From contig OZ037886.1 of assembly GCA_964035575.1 (NCBI GenBank), forward strand, positions 1,302,001 through 1,366,000: a DNA stretch of 64,000 bases, in the 5' to 3' direction. The translations under genes were made by a program, and so were the position numbers. How positions within the stretch are numbered: the stretch's first letter is position 1; the number at the start of each line of letters is the position of its first letter. The DNA is from Rhynchopus sp. YZ270_cl-10 (Eukaryota > Euglenozoa > Diplonemea > Diplonemida > Diplonemidae). The notes below the pieces were generated by a model. The model did not search any database. It was given only the letters and a program-made list of their open reading frames with translations, and was not told the DNA's origin. Below are positions 9,801-20,013 of the stretch, one piece after another.

Positions 9801-11430
9801 CGAGACGACCGATATGAGCCTTGTCCCTTGGCGCGACTGTCCACCTGAGTGCGTTCCACAGAAAAAGGCTGAGCAGGCTGAGCCCACCCCAGTGGTGGAT
9901 GCGTGGGGCCTGGGCCTCGTTCTGTGGCTTGTCTACAAACGGCAGCACGTCTGGGATGGGCTGTCAGACCCCGTTGTCCGTGAGAAGCTTATGATGTACG
10001 AGCTTGCGCACCGCCACCTGGTGATACCAGACTCGCTGCTGAGCGACTCTGTGATGCGTGTGCTTCTGGACGGCACGTTGTGCAAGGCGGAGCGGCGGTG
10101 GTCTGCGAACCGTGTGCTGGACTACTTGCAGGCGAACGGCAGGCTGCACAGCGCAGAGGACACATACGACTTGCAGCCCTTCCCCATCAACAGGCCCGAC
10201 GGAGAGGGTGTGCTGCAGCTGAAGGAGCGAGGCCGCTTCAGGCTGTCGCGCATTCAAGGCGAGCCTTCCCCACAAGTGCAGGAGGACAACCCCGACGCAC
10301 TGCTCGACGGCATGTCCCTCAGGAAGAAGTCGTGGTTCAGCAATACCGACGACCGCCAGACAGAGTCAGCACAAATGCAGACCTTCATCACACGCGTGTT
10401 GCTACCTGCCACATTCAACAACTTCACAACAACGGCAGTGGTGCCGCACCTGAACACTGCCTTTTGTGCGGAGTGGAACACCACTGCGAGCGTGTCCACC
10501 TTGTCTGCCTTCCGCCTCAGCCTTGAAGACGAGGAGGAGGGCATGGGCTTCTTAGGCTCGCTCCCACTGCGCTCCACGGTGGAGGACCTGGGCCTGCACG
10601 GTGTGGACGTGCCGGAGGACTTCTGGGAGTTTGGCGAGCTTGTGGACCCGATGATGCGGCAGCAGTCGTGCGGGATGCTCACGAAGGAGCGCAAGCAGGC
10701 GACGTTCCGTGGGGTGCTTGCCTTGGGGGACGGTGAGGGCGGGCAGTCCCAGTCTCTGGGCCGCCAACGGCGGAAGTCGATCATCGACCAGGCGAAGCGC
10801 ACATCGCTGTTCACTACAGAGGACAAGCCACCACCGCAACACCGCCACCAGGAAGCGCCACCCCTGCACAGCGTCGCAGACCTGCCCTGCAGCGAGCTGT
10901 CACCCTTCTACACAACACGCCTCGAGTGCGGGGAGAGTGCAGGCTGGGTGGCACCCTTCTACATGAAGGGCAACGATAAGATTGAGGACGTCAAACAGCG
11001 GGCACTTGGCACGGAACGGGTGCACAAGGGACAGCAGCGGCTGATGGCTTTGCAGGTGGAGCGGGAGTCCAAGGAGGTTTTGGATGGGAACAAGCGGCTT
11101 GGGATGGACTTCCTGCTGGCGACGCCACGGGACAACTGCAAGGCGACAGGGTCTGCGCCGAGTGAGAAGGAGACCTGGGTGCAAGCGTCCATCGAGCAGA
11201 GTGCACGGTCGCTCCTGGGGAAGAAGCAGCTGCGGCAGGTCAAGCTTGGCCGCCTTGAAGAGCCTGCACCCGCCCTCCTGCAGAAGAGCAAGATACGCCG
11301 ACACAAGCGTGCCCCGCTCTACTCAAAGCCCTTTGCCATGATTGACCGTTCCCTCCTCTCCTCGGCCTTCACCCCGCAGGACCGCCAGCAGCTCCACAGA
11401 GCCAACAGCATCCTCAAAAAGTCCCTCTAG
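6898..11430 (+). CDS. EF-hand-like / WD40-repeat / pseudokinase fusion protein
   Basis: Intronless, 1510 residues from the first in-frame ATG at 6898 to TAG 11428. The N-terminus (residues 10-105) has two helix-loop-helix segments typical of the EF-hand module before WD repeats in WDR49/WDR64-like proteins (RVDLGGFFYCIFQ; VAELFKQLDAQGVGEIGWSDL). Residues 180-770 hold many WD40 blades (TADGKTSVWDIS, DACGKIIVWDVRSL). Residues 836-1081 resemble a protein kinase fold: a helix-C-like VRVLQDLQH, LMHYVQGG hinge, LASALMAVHNAGYV, DLTG where DFG would be, and DAWGLGLVLWLV for the F helix. The HRD and VAIK motifs are not seen, so this is a pseudokinase if a kinase at all. A basic, low-complexity C-terminal third follows. 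A scaffold or cilium-associated role is possible by family analogy only. Confidence 0.8.
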   Translation: MATRASPDNVEGACVHLIHMFIRGFTKCQLLDLKTCMEERGRVDLGGFFYCIFQASPDFMFPTLNDDTRKGRSAEGSNVVQAKLVAELFKQLDAQGVGEIGWSDLSTLLFNMSGMKVKQAHLYSDQPMEPVFSTIIHASKSDEPSKTSHAFAPQRSLGPSVADLKSGGDSIFQDRNETVEFIGKKVRGVGFYFSEVDCLKYFQAMKVHALAGGLNCYLFTYEGSTATVISKLYGPTAAIFNIYHFPTLAKILVLCADRYLYCYNDNFSSGAPTERLKVATAQLSASWDPVERLLFTGGTDGAVLVFAAGPGNKLAYTQRIEVAQEWVCDLLHLRELDQLLTCTADGKTSVWDISWEGGKREETGMLVTKLRAVKDTHGRSVKTQVAYSMKYKMLFSIGHGHDVMCWNSYITSQSHLLRGHEKLLVKIHAFDHTSEVISADACGKIIVWDVRSLTAIQTLGGPDSHCAIGPLTTFVYNEHKRALVTVGRRFCVFPCNSKEENSMFSSKILQVLYSEAQGVVITLTPDRVFLWHAATGELHKAFSDFSVCDLTCATLVNKESDLAVANAEGEVRFLSLLNGMWQDAIEPMNDAIVSIVEVAEQSSWLRKLFKAKHIYVAEGKAEAQVLFVATSKGVLSFLYFGKVGEPKLLAQFRSLLDTVAFTTVSDQHLACVSQRDCEVWSIYDQTLRRSIRCTSAITSAAFLPTVQAFVVAEELGVLHFYSYPGLAYLMRFSFMDHFAVTGMTFAPNCYQLVCEGAAKVKSVSLRSILSQYYENESMGICKSADCTLQGRYAVARGAKPSQPSRCLTSHSHSLQSIHTPRRKNRDAANKWKGGDAHMVVLGYDTTSRSRVSISRNTDEAVHIGEVRVLQDLQHTPEVVDMFDAFEEGGAHYTITESCDVVLMHYVQGGACIKRRGGMTEPNIVISSLASALMAVHNAGYVLFLSPAKVGRIRGVWKVVDLTGAVPIGETTDMSLVPWRDCPPECVPQKKAEQAEPTPVVDAWGLGLVLWLVYKRQHVWDGLSDPVVREKLMMYELAHRHLVIPDSLLSDSVMRVLLDGTLCKAERRWSANRVLDYLQANGRLHSAEDTYDLQPFPINRPDGEGVLQLKERGRFRLSRIQGEPSPQVQEDNPDALLDGMSLRKKSWFSNTDDRQTESAQMQTFITRVLLPATFNNFTTTAVVPHLNTAFCAEWNTTASVSTLSAFRLSLEDEEEGMGFLGSLPLRSTVEDLGLHGVDVPEDFWEFGELVDPMMRQQSCGMLTKERKQATFRGVLALGDGEGGQSQSLGRQRRKSIIDQAKRTSLFTTEDKPPPQHRHQEAPPLHSVADLPCSELSPFYTTRLECGESAGWVAPFYMKGNDKIEDVKQRALGTERVHKGQQRLMALQVERESKEVLDGNKRLGMDFLLATPRDNCKATGSAPSEKETWVQASIEQSARSLLGKKQLRQVKLGRLEEPAPALLQKSKIRRHKRAPLYSKPFAMIDRSLLSSAFTPQDRQQLHRANSILKKSL

Positions 11431-11699
11431 CGAAGCCACCAAGGGAGACGCCCTAACACCTAACCACCTAACTGAAGAACCCTTCTTTTACAAGAAGGTC
11501 TTCTCTGCCAGCTTTCAATTTGCCAGAGTGTAGGTTGTGTGTATTGCAACCCTGGGTGAGGGAGGGAAAGGTTTCGTCCCATATGCAGTCCTGTTTCAAA
11601 TAAAGGTGACCAGTTTTCAGTTTCCCCTCTATCTGCTCTCACCTTTCACAACTTTCCCACTACCACACCCAGGTACGTCGCGCAGGTACACTAGAGAAC

Positions 11700-13414
11700 A
11701 TGAGGTACCAACGCCAGAGGAGCGTTTCCGAAGAGAAGAAGCTGCGCTTTGGCAGTGGGGACCGCGGGAACACGTTGGTCGTGGCGGTGGGCATTCTGCT
11801 GCTCGTGGGTATCCTCTTTGTGTGGTATGAAGACTACGAGGTGGGGGATGGGGCGTCGAGCTATGGTGGCGAGTACCTGTCGTCTGTGGGGACGGCGAAG
11901 GAGAAGGGTGTGAGTGCGCTGCAGCAGGCGACGCGCGTCCTGCAGCAGACACGACGTGCGGTGGACAGCTACAAGGGACACGTGGACGAGTTGCTCCACA
12001 AACACCACCCCAGGGCACTCAAGGAACACCAAATCGACGCACAGCCGGAGGCGTCCTCCTCAGACGACACGCTCGACGTCAAGTACGCCATGGTCGCAGT
12101 CGTCTCAGTCGAAACCTACATAGACGGTGCCCTCGCCATGGGTGAGTCCCTCAAGGCCAAGTCTCCTCTTGTCAAGGTATGTCACCCACGCGCTATCTGC
12201 CATTGTTACCTTCCCCACCGCAGAGTGGCGAATGTGCGCTCGTCTGTGTCGCCTCGAAGCCTATGATAACAGAGAACTCAGTGCAACGTCTCAAAAACGC
12301 AGGCTGGACTGTCGTCGAGGTGAAGAGTCTCGGCAAGCGCGTCCCGAAGTCGCACTGGGCAGACTCGTTCGACAAGCTGTATATCTTTGGCTTGACGCAG
12401 TTCAAGAAGGTGGTCTTCATGGACACAGACATGCTCGCTCTTGAGTCGCCAGATGAGATCTTCCACAAGGTGAAGCTGCCGAACAGCTCGTACATCGGTG
12501 CGATCGGAAGCAACCCGAAGAGCAAGCACCACAAGCCGTACTTCCAGTCGGGCATGATTGTGTTCATCCCTTCGAGGAAGGTGTTCCACGACTTGATGAA
12601 GATGTTCTCCGACGAGTCTCTGCCGAAGAAGCATGGCAAGCTCAACACACTGAACTCACGCGACGGGAGCCTTCTGCGCGACTACTTTGGAGCACGCTAT
12701 GTCCCTGTCTCCAAGGCGTACTCCAAGCACCTTGCACCTTGGGAGTCGTGGGACGGCATCAAGATGGTGCACTTCCGTGGTGCCTTCAAACCATGGAACG
12801 CTCCGTCTGCTGCCCTAGAGAAGACACCCGATGAGCTGACCTTTGGCCCGCAGCACCGCCTGTGGTGGATGTACTACGACAGACTGCACAAGGAGGAGAC
12901 ACGCCATGTGAAGGGCGCCTGGGGGCCTGATGGCAGTCCTGTTGACCCGCACACACACTACTGGATGATGCGGGAGACGGGGAAGTCGTACATCCGCAGG
13001 ACAGAGGCGTATGACGTGGCGAGTCGGAACCTGACAAAGGAAGGGCTTGTTGTGGTGAAAGGGGGGCGGGGGATGTCGTGTGAGGATGTGTGCCAGGAGC
13101 AGGACGGGGCGCTGTGGTGCGACGAGGAGGCGCTGTCGTTCAGCCAGCTTTCGGACTGCACGGTGCTCCGAGATGTGTTCCACTGCAAGAAGTGCGAGTG
13201 GGCCGAGCACAGGGAAGGCTTTGCTGCTGCAGAAGCACCCTGTGCCGTCAAGGACACATGCCTCAGGAACTACATGGCCGACCCCCGCATGCCCGTCTCC
13301 TGCAGCGACAAGCACGACACTGCCGCCAGACTCTGCCCCTGCTCAACAAAGAAGGTCCTCTCCGCAAAACCCATCCGATACACCTACGAACACGCCTTCC
13401 ACATAGAGCGGTGA
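11700..13414 (+). CDS. GT8 glycogenin-like glycosyltransferase, type II membrane, with Cys-rich C-terminal domain
   Basis: Exons 11700..12176 and 12224..13414, 555 residues, stop TGA. A single signal-anchor helix lies at residues 25-43 after a basic N-terminus, the type II topology of Golgi glycosyltransferases. A coiled stem follows, then a GT8 catalytic domain from about residue 135: AMVAVVSVETYIDGALAMGESL, DKLYIFGLTQF, FMDTDML (the DxD metal motif), YFQSGMIVFIPS, and VHFRGAFKPWN near its end. Residues 441-540 form a cysteine-rich module (GMSCEDVC ... ARLCPCS) with spacing like the C-terminal domain of MGAT5 (GT18). It probably transfers a sugar from a nucleotide donor onto a protein or glycan in the secretory pathway; the acceptor is unknown. 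AATAAA follows at 13431. Confidence 0.85.
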
Positions 13415-13702
13415 GGAATCGGGTAGGGGGGAATAAAGGTTTATTTGTTTTTTTTTGCTAAAATCGTCCTTTTTTAAAAAAGGCCAATTACTAACACTAG
13501 AATAAGAAGAAAATACTTAGTCGAAACACTCCTTTTTTCTTCCTCAAACACCCCCCACAGCCCACCCACCCACCAACCCACTCAGCATTTACACAACCTC
13601 CACACATTTTTCCCCCTGTAAAGAATGTTTCGGTAGTTTTCTCTCTTTAAGTTTTCTGAAGCTTATTCTCTTTCTTTCCTCAACTTCTTTTCTTTCCTTT
13701 TG

Positions 13703-16700
13703 ATGCAACCTTCGAGAGGGGAGCCCCCTAAGAAGGGTGTTTTGAAGCCACGTGCACCGACGGATCCTAGCCCAAATGCGCCAGGTGCGAGGCGACGGAG
13801 TACAACTGTCACGTCGCCTCTGGCAGGGTCGCAGCGGAAGTGGAACACACCGAAGGACCTGCAGAACATTCTGTTTGAGGTGCGGCTGTCGAAGACTGCG
13901 TTGCAGCCACCGCCGTTGATAGGGCTGGCAGCTGCAGCAGGGCAGCGTAATGGGATTGCGCCATGTCCTGTGGAGAAGGGAGCCCCTGAGGAGTCTGTGG
14001 AGAAGAACATAGTGAGCGGGGCGCCAGCACCGCAGCGTGCCACCGCAAAGCAGAGTGTGGCCAACGGCACAAACAACTCGGGCAGCAGAAAAGGCACCTC
14101 CGACAGCGTGATGTCGAAGTACCGTTCCCTCAGGCAGTCTTGCAGTCGCGACTCCGTCAACAGCACGCACGAACCCAGCAACCGCAGGTCCCTCCGCCGC
14201 ACCGACACCATCGCACTTCTGAGTCGTGTCGTCACCACACTCGATGACGGGCACGGCATAGCGATCTACACAGAAGGGTTGCAGCTGTTGCTGCCTGGTG
14301 AGATGGAGACGATCCCTGTGGTGATGCGTGTGTCAAGCAACCTGCTGCTCTTCCATGAGCGTGCGGTGGGAGGGGATGCAGGCGACACGCGGAGTCTGCA
14401 GAACGCGATTGTGAAGATCCCATTGACGTCGATCGTCACTGCGCAGGTGGACTCGCTGTCGACGGTGATCATGCTGACGGTGTTTGAGGTGCTGTCTGCA
14501 GCGACGTCGCCACGCTGTTCACAGGCAAAGGCGTGCCCCTCGTCGATGGAGGTGTACGAGGTGGCGATGGACGACTCCGACCAGCTCGAGGAGATCCTCG
14601 TCTGCATCCTGCACCAGCAGATTAAAGCCTTTCACTCCGAGCTTGGTAGGGTGCGTAAGAGCCTCAAAGCCAGCGGCGCACGTGTCCTCGATATTGTGCA
14701 CTTCAACGACGTCTACCATCTGGGCGCCTTCAAGAAGGAGGAGCCTTGTGGTGGCCTCACACGCTTCCACGAGCAGCTAGAAATGCTCCGCCGTCGCAAA
14801 AACCCCTTGGTCCTGTTCTCGGGCGACTTTGTCGGCCCGTCGCTCATGTCGGTGATCACAAAGGGGAAGCAAATGGTGGACGCACTGAACTTCATGGGAA
14901 CGCACTACGGGGTGTTTGGGAACCACGAGTTTGACTTTGGGCTGCGGAATTTGGAGCGGATCATTCATGGGTATACACACGGGGAGTTCATCTTTGCGGG
15001 GAGCAACACGACGTGGCTCATGACGAACATGACGGGCAAGGATGGCGAGGCTTTGGGTGGGGTGTCCAAGCGGAAGCTGCTTGAGTGGAACGGCATCATG
15101 GTGGGCATTGTGGGTCTGTGTGAGAACTGGCTGCCACACTGCGTGCGTCTGAACAAAGGCGAGGCGCACTACCAGGACATCTTCGAGGTGGGCGAGGCAG
15201 AGGCTCAGGAGCTCAAGCGCGAGGGTGCGGAGATCGTGATTGCACTGACGCACAACCGCCTCGCCATGGACAGAGAGGTTACAAAGAAGTGCCCCTCGAT
15301 CGACCTCCTCCTCGGCGGGCACGACCACTTCTATAAGAAAGAACTCGATAAGCGCGTCATCAAGTCAGGCGAAGAGTTCCAATGGCTCAGCGAAGTGCAG
15401 GTCACCCTCGACGAAACCGACCAAAACCCGAACCCCCAAATCACCTGCAAAACGCACGCCATCTCTTCAGAACTGCCCGAGTCAATGATGATCAAGAAGC
15501 TGGTGGAGCGCTATGGGGAGAAGATGCGCGAGAAGATGGGCAAGGTCATCGGACGCACGCAGTACCCCCTCGACAGCACAGAAGAGGCGTGCCGCTTCAA
15601 GGAGGGCATTCTGACGAACTTCCTTGCTGACGTCATGGTCACCGAGACGGGCGCCGATGCGGCGATACTTGGTGGTGCTGCTGTGGCAGGCAAGGCTGTG
15701 CTGGAGCCGGGCCCTGTCACCATTGGCGATGTCTTCAATTGGTTCCCCGACGAGATCAAGATCCAGGTTGTCGAGATGCCTGGTGAGTATGTGCACCACA
15801 TGATTGAGGTCAGCATTCGTGAGCTTCCGGAGGAGGCGCCAAGTTTTCCGCATCCGTCTGGTGAATTGTCGTTTGTGATCAACCAGTTGTCCACACCGCC
15901 TACGATTAACGACCTGGCCATTGGGGGTGTACCGTACGTGAAGGACAAACTGTACAAAGTGGCTGTGACAGACTTTGTCGCGTCAGGCAAGGAGCGCTTC
16001 CGCTTCATACGCGACCACTGCAAGGTGCTCACGGAGAGCGAGCACGCAGAGCAGTTCAGTTTGTGGATTCTCAATTTCTTCCACCCGAAGAAGAGCAAGA
16101 AGGAGGAGGAGGTTGCGAAGCCACAGCAGACACGGCGCAGGCGGCGCAGCTCCTACGCCAACAACGAGACAGGCACCAACCTTTCCAAGCTCGACAACGA
16201 AGGGTTCGGCCTGAAGGCCGACGACTTAGAGTATGCCCTTTTGTCTTGCACACCCCACCTATCATGCTTTCTGTTTTCCTGAGTGAACAGATGAATTCAT
16301 CTGGTTTATTCTTTTGTGCGGTGAACCATTTCTTTACTCTTTACTCTCTTAACAGCACCCTAGACGTGGAGGCCATGCGGAAGTTGATGATCGCCATGTC
16401 GCGTCTGGCAGAGGAGACCAACAGCGTCAAGGCGCAGGACTACATCAAGTGTGCCGTGAAGGACCTGCTTGGCTGCGACCGTGCCACGATCTTCCTCGTG
16501 GACCACGTGTCGCAGACACTGCGGTTCATGCCCGACGGGCAGAACACGAACATCTCAATCCCGCTGAAGGCAGGCATTGTTGGGTATGCACACATTTACA
16601 AATCTTCCTTCCCATGCACACACACCACAGAGTATGCGCCACCAGTGGGGAGGTTGTGGAGATCCCTGATGCATATGAAGACTCGCGTTTCAACCAAGCC

Positions 16701-17910
16701 ATCGACAAGCAAACGGGGTACAGGACAAACAACATCATTGCCTGCCCTGTCAAGAAGAACGACGGCACCGTCGTTGCCGTGATGCAGGCGGTGAACAAGC
16801 TTAGCGGGAGCTTCACGGAGAGCGACATTCGTCTGCTGAACATGTTTGGGAAGCAGACTGCGGTGCACATCAACCATGCAGAGATGTTCGAGTCTCTCCA
16901 GCGCAATGAGGAGGCCACTCAGGTATTAGCTTTTGCAACCCCCCTCACCCTCACTCGGTTGCATCACTACTCTCAACTCTCAACCACCTTCAGACACTCC
17001 TGAAAATCGCGAAAGAAATATCCTCCGACATCTCGATGGACATGAACACGATGGTTGCGTGCATCATGCAAGGTATGCCACATCCCTTCCCACCCTTCAC
17101 ATACCACCCACATCACAGGTGCCTCCCAGCTGATGCGCTGCGACAGGTCCTCGCTATTTCTTGTGGACAGCAAGAACTCTGAGATGTGGACCGTGATAGT
17201 GGACCCGTTGACACGCCATGAGACGGTGATCCGTCTGCCTCTCGGGAGTGGGCTGGCAGGGCGCACTGCAGTGACGGGGCAGATTATCAACCTGAAGGAC
17301 GCATACGAAAGCGAGCTGTTCAGTCCAGAGTACGACAGGAAGAACGGCTACCGCACGAAGTCTGTTCTCTGCGTCCCCATCTTCACGATGGAGGGCTCCA
17401 CAGACGTGCTCGGGGTGCTGCAGTTCATCAACAAGCTGGACGGCACAGAGTTCTCCCCACAGGACGAGAAGCTTGCCTTTTCCTTTGCCTCCTTTGCAGG
17501 GATCAGCATTGCCAACACACAGGAGATAGACCTGCTGAAGCTGAAGAGCGACGAGATTCTTCCGGTATGAAATCTCTTTTGTGCAAACAAACCATCCTTC
17601 TCGACAGGAACTCCCGCACATCGGAACTGGGCGGATACGGGTCAAAGGTGGTTGGGCCACCCTCCGGTCTCTTCTGAAGCAGAGTTGTGCAAGGAAGGAC
17701 AGTGGTGGTAAGGCCTTTAGGCTTGTGGTGCAGAAGATCGCACAACAGCAGAGAGATGCCGAGTCGCCTGCGCTCGTGCAGAATAACACTAATAACAACT
17801 TTTCGGCGTGGGTTGCGAACGTTTCGGCTCATGACAGAAAGACTTCTGCGTCAGTCCACGACGCTGACATGGACTGGGGGAGCGAAGCTGAGTCGTACGT
17901 AAGTGATTAG
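13703..17910 (+). CDS. Cytosolic 5'-nucleotidase-type metallophosphoesterase fused to tandem GAF domains
   Basis: Exons 13703..16230, 16356..16583, 16631..16922, 16994..17072, 17119..17564 and 17608..17910, all in phase, 1291 residues, stop TAG. No signal peptide. Residues 190-320 look PH-like. Residues 329-590 are a UshA/CD73-type calcineurin-like phosphoesterase: HFNDVYH, FSGDFVG, FGNHEFDFG, ALTHN, LLGGHDHFY. Residues 592-795 match the 5'-nucleotidase C-terminal substrate domain (LTNFLADVM, TIGDVFNWFPDE). After a basic linker come GAF-A (about 865-1005; NKLSGSFTESD) and GAF-B (about 1040-1180; NKLDGTEFSPQDE), which carry the NKxxxxFxxxD/E signature of phosphodiesterase cyclic-nucleotide-binding GAFs. 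It plausibly hydrolyses nucleoside monophosphates or related esters under cyclic-nucleotide control; that regulation is inference. Confidence 0.85.
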
Positions 17911-18467
17911 AGGAGGCCCGCATGGGGCGGGGTTTGGTTGTTTAATAACTGTTTCTTTCTCATTTTTTGCTTTTTTTTGTTCAGCTTTCTTTCTTTCAAA
18001 ATAGTGAAAACCTATGCGCCAAAAAGTAAGTTGGCCTTTTCCTGTTCGTTCCGTTTCAGTTAAACTCTGTCGCAAATCCGCCGTTTATCTTTTTCCTCTT
18101 GGCACCGTTGAACTGTCTTTTGCAGTGCTTTCCGCGCGATTCGACAGCCTCAACCCTTGTCTTTTGCTAACTTTTCTTTTTCACATCCTTTTTTTTTTGC
18201 CTAAGAACATAGCTCATTACCCTCACTTACAAAAAGCAACCTCCCGAGCCCTCCTTTTCCCCATCATTTCCATGCACACAAGAGGCTCATGTTTCACACT
18301 GCCGTCGTTCAACCACGCTGACGAGCCGACTGACCCTCGTATGGGGCTTGATCCTCCTTTTCTTGAGGTCGCAAAGCAAGGCTTCTGCTTCAACCGCATT
18401 TCTTCCTTTACCCTCTGAGGGGGCCACTCACGACCCTCATCCACACCCCACACCTTACCCTGCAGAG
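17911..18467. other. Intergenic region, nothing recognised
   Basis: 557 bp, T-rich with CTTTCTTTC tracts. The frame upstream of the next gene stays open for 120 bp before its chosen ATG, and CTGCAG at 18461-18466 could be a splice acceptor, so an extra 5' exon of the next gene here cannot be excluded. Confidence 0.5.
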
Positions 18468-19766
18468 ATGGTTGGCATGGCAGGCGTACCGTCTCCTCCG
18501 ATGTGTGATGTGGACGTTGATGTCGACTGGAAGGCTGCAGCAGAGAAGCTCCGTCGCGAGCTTGACTACGCCCGCAGCGAGGCTGCATGCGAGCGGGAGC
18601 GGCGCGAGCTCATGGAGTACCGTGTCGAGGAGCTGAGTGCCTTGGCAACACACCACCCGCCCACGCCCACACCAGCACCACCCGCACTCACCTCACAGGA
18701 CCTGCAGACGGCTGCGTGGCTCAACTTCGTCTCTGCCGCAAAACGTTCCCACCTCAATGAACGCGACCTGCTCCTTGTCAGCGGTGCCACCCTACGTCAG
18801 CTCATTCAACACTGTGGGCTGGCAGCTAACCCAGTTGAGGTGGCGCGCATTGAGCTGCATTGGGCCAAACATCAACAACAGCTCGACTCTGTCGCAGTCG
18901 CATCACCGCAGACGTACACACCCACAGCAGCGCCATACGAGGCAGAGCTTCTCTGGGAAAACGAACGTCTCATGAGACTGCAAGAGTCGCAAGCCTACGT
19001 GCCTGGTCCACCTGAAGCCCCCGCTACCCCTATGGCGTATGCGCCGCACAGTGCGAAGGGGTCTGGGCGGGCCTATTCCCCGCAGGTGAATGTGGTTGAC
19101 GTGGAGCACGACTTTACCGTGCCGCCACCTGCCCTGCGGTCGCAGCTAGCTACACGGCGCAGTCTGTCGCACAGGTCTCCGTCACAGGCGAATCCGAACG
19201 CCATGCGGTCGCCAGGTGGACGGCAGCACCAGCAGGCTGCAGCAAGCCCCGATGCACGCGTTCTCCCACCATACGACGTAGCAGGTGCCGTGCGGATGCG
19301 TGTCAAGCCGCTCGGCAGGGTGGGAGGTGCGGGTGGAGGTGGCGGTGTCACATCTTCACCACAAAGCGCTGCACGAAGCCGGATCACACAAGGAAGCTTG
19401 GGGAGCAGTAGCATGGTATGTCGGATGGTGTCTGGGTGTTTTGTTTGCAATATTTTCTGCGTCCCGCAGGCGTTTTGCACGGCCACTCTTTTCAGAGGTC
19501 TTTAAAGACCTTCAAAATAAACCAACGACAGATCTGCGATGAACAGCCCGGGAAGCTCTCAGGGCGTAGGGGTGCTGGTGCTGGTGGTGTTTCTACCTCC
19601 ACCTGCAGGTCTCCCAGCGCGGGTCGAGCGGGGAAGCGGACGTACCAGGTATGCAGATACGTTCCCGTACAAAGATGTGTGCACAAGAGGCACATTCATC
19701 TTTTAATGTTTTCCCCCCATGTTCACGACAACACAACAACAGACGCAGCATACGGCATTGTGTTGA
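18468..19766 (+). CDS. Coiled-coil / low-complexity protein, unknown function
   Basis: Best reading is 18468..19415, 19496..19648, 19743..19766 (374 residues, TGA). The first exon is solid: MVGMAGVPSPPM, an acidic patch, a charged helix (KLRRELDYARSEAACERERR) and a compact segment at residues 80-130 (AAWLNFVSAAKRSHLNERDL, then HCGLAANPVEVARIELHWAK) that looks like a small folded unit, then Pro/Ser/Ala-rich sequence. The 3' end is less sure: with acceptor 19468 instead of 19494 the protein stops at 19505. The last intron (19649-19742) carries a hairpin-family copy. No family recognised. Confidence 0.5.
19671..19703 (+). repeat. Dispersed hairpin family, intronic copy
   Basis: AAAGATGTGTGC, loop ACAAGAG, GCACATTCATCTTT. 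Nearly the same sequence as the copy at 6521, 13 kb away; lies in the proposed last intron of the preceding gene. Confidence 0.65.
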
Positions 19767-19849
19767 AAATTGTCCTGCGCGAATGCTTTGGTTCCCACAG
19801 CGTAAAGTGTCCTTCGACTGTTTCCAACACGTTCAGACCCTTTTTTTCT

Positions 19850-19880
19850 TAGGTGACTAAGAGGCTTAGGGCCATCTTAT
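19850..19880 (+). repeat. Dispersed hairpin family, intergenic copy
   Basis: TAGGTGACTAAG, loop AGG, CTTAGGGCCATCTTA, followed by TAACCTTTTCATTTC. The left arm is identical to the formin-intron copy (1468-1479). Confidence 0.6.
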
Positions 19881-20013
19881 AACCTTTTCATTTCTTTTTT
19901 GTTTCTCTCCCCACAATGTTATCTTTAGAACTGTACCCGAAACACGACCCTTTTCCTTGTTGTCTCTTCACCCCCTCCTCCGCACCCTTCTCCCCCACTG
20001 CACAAAGGATGCC

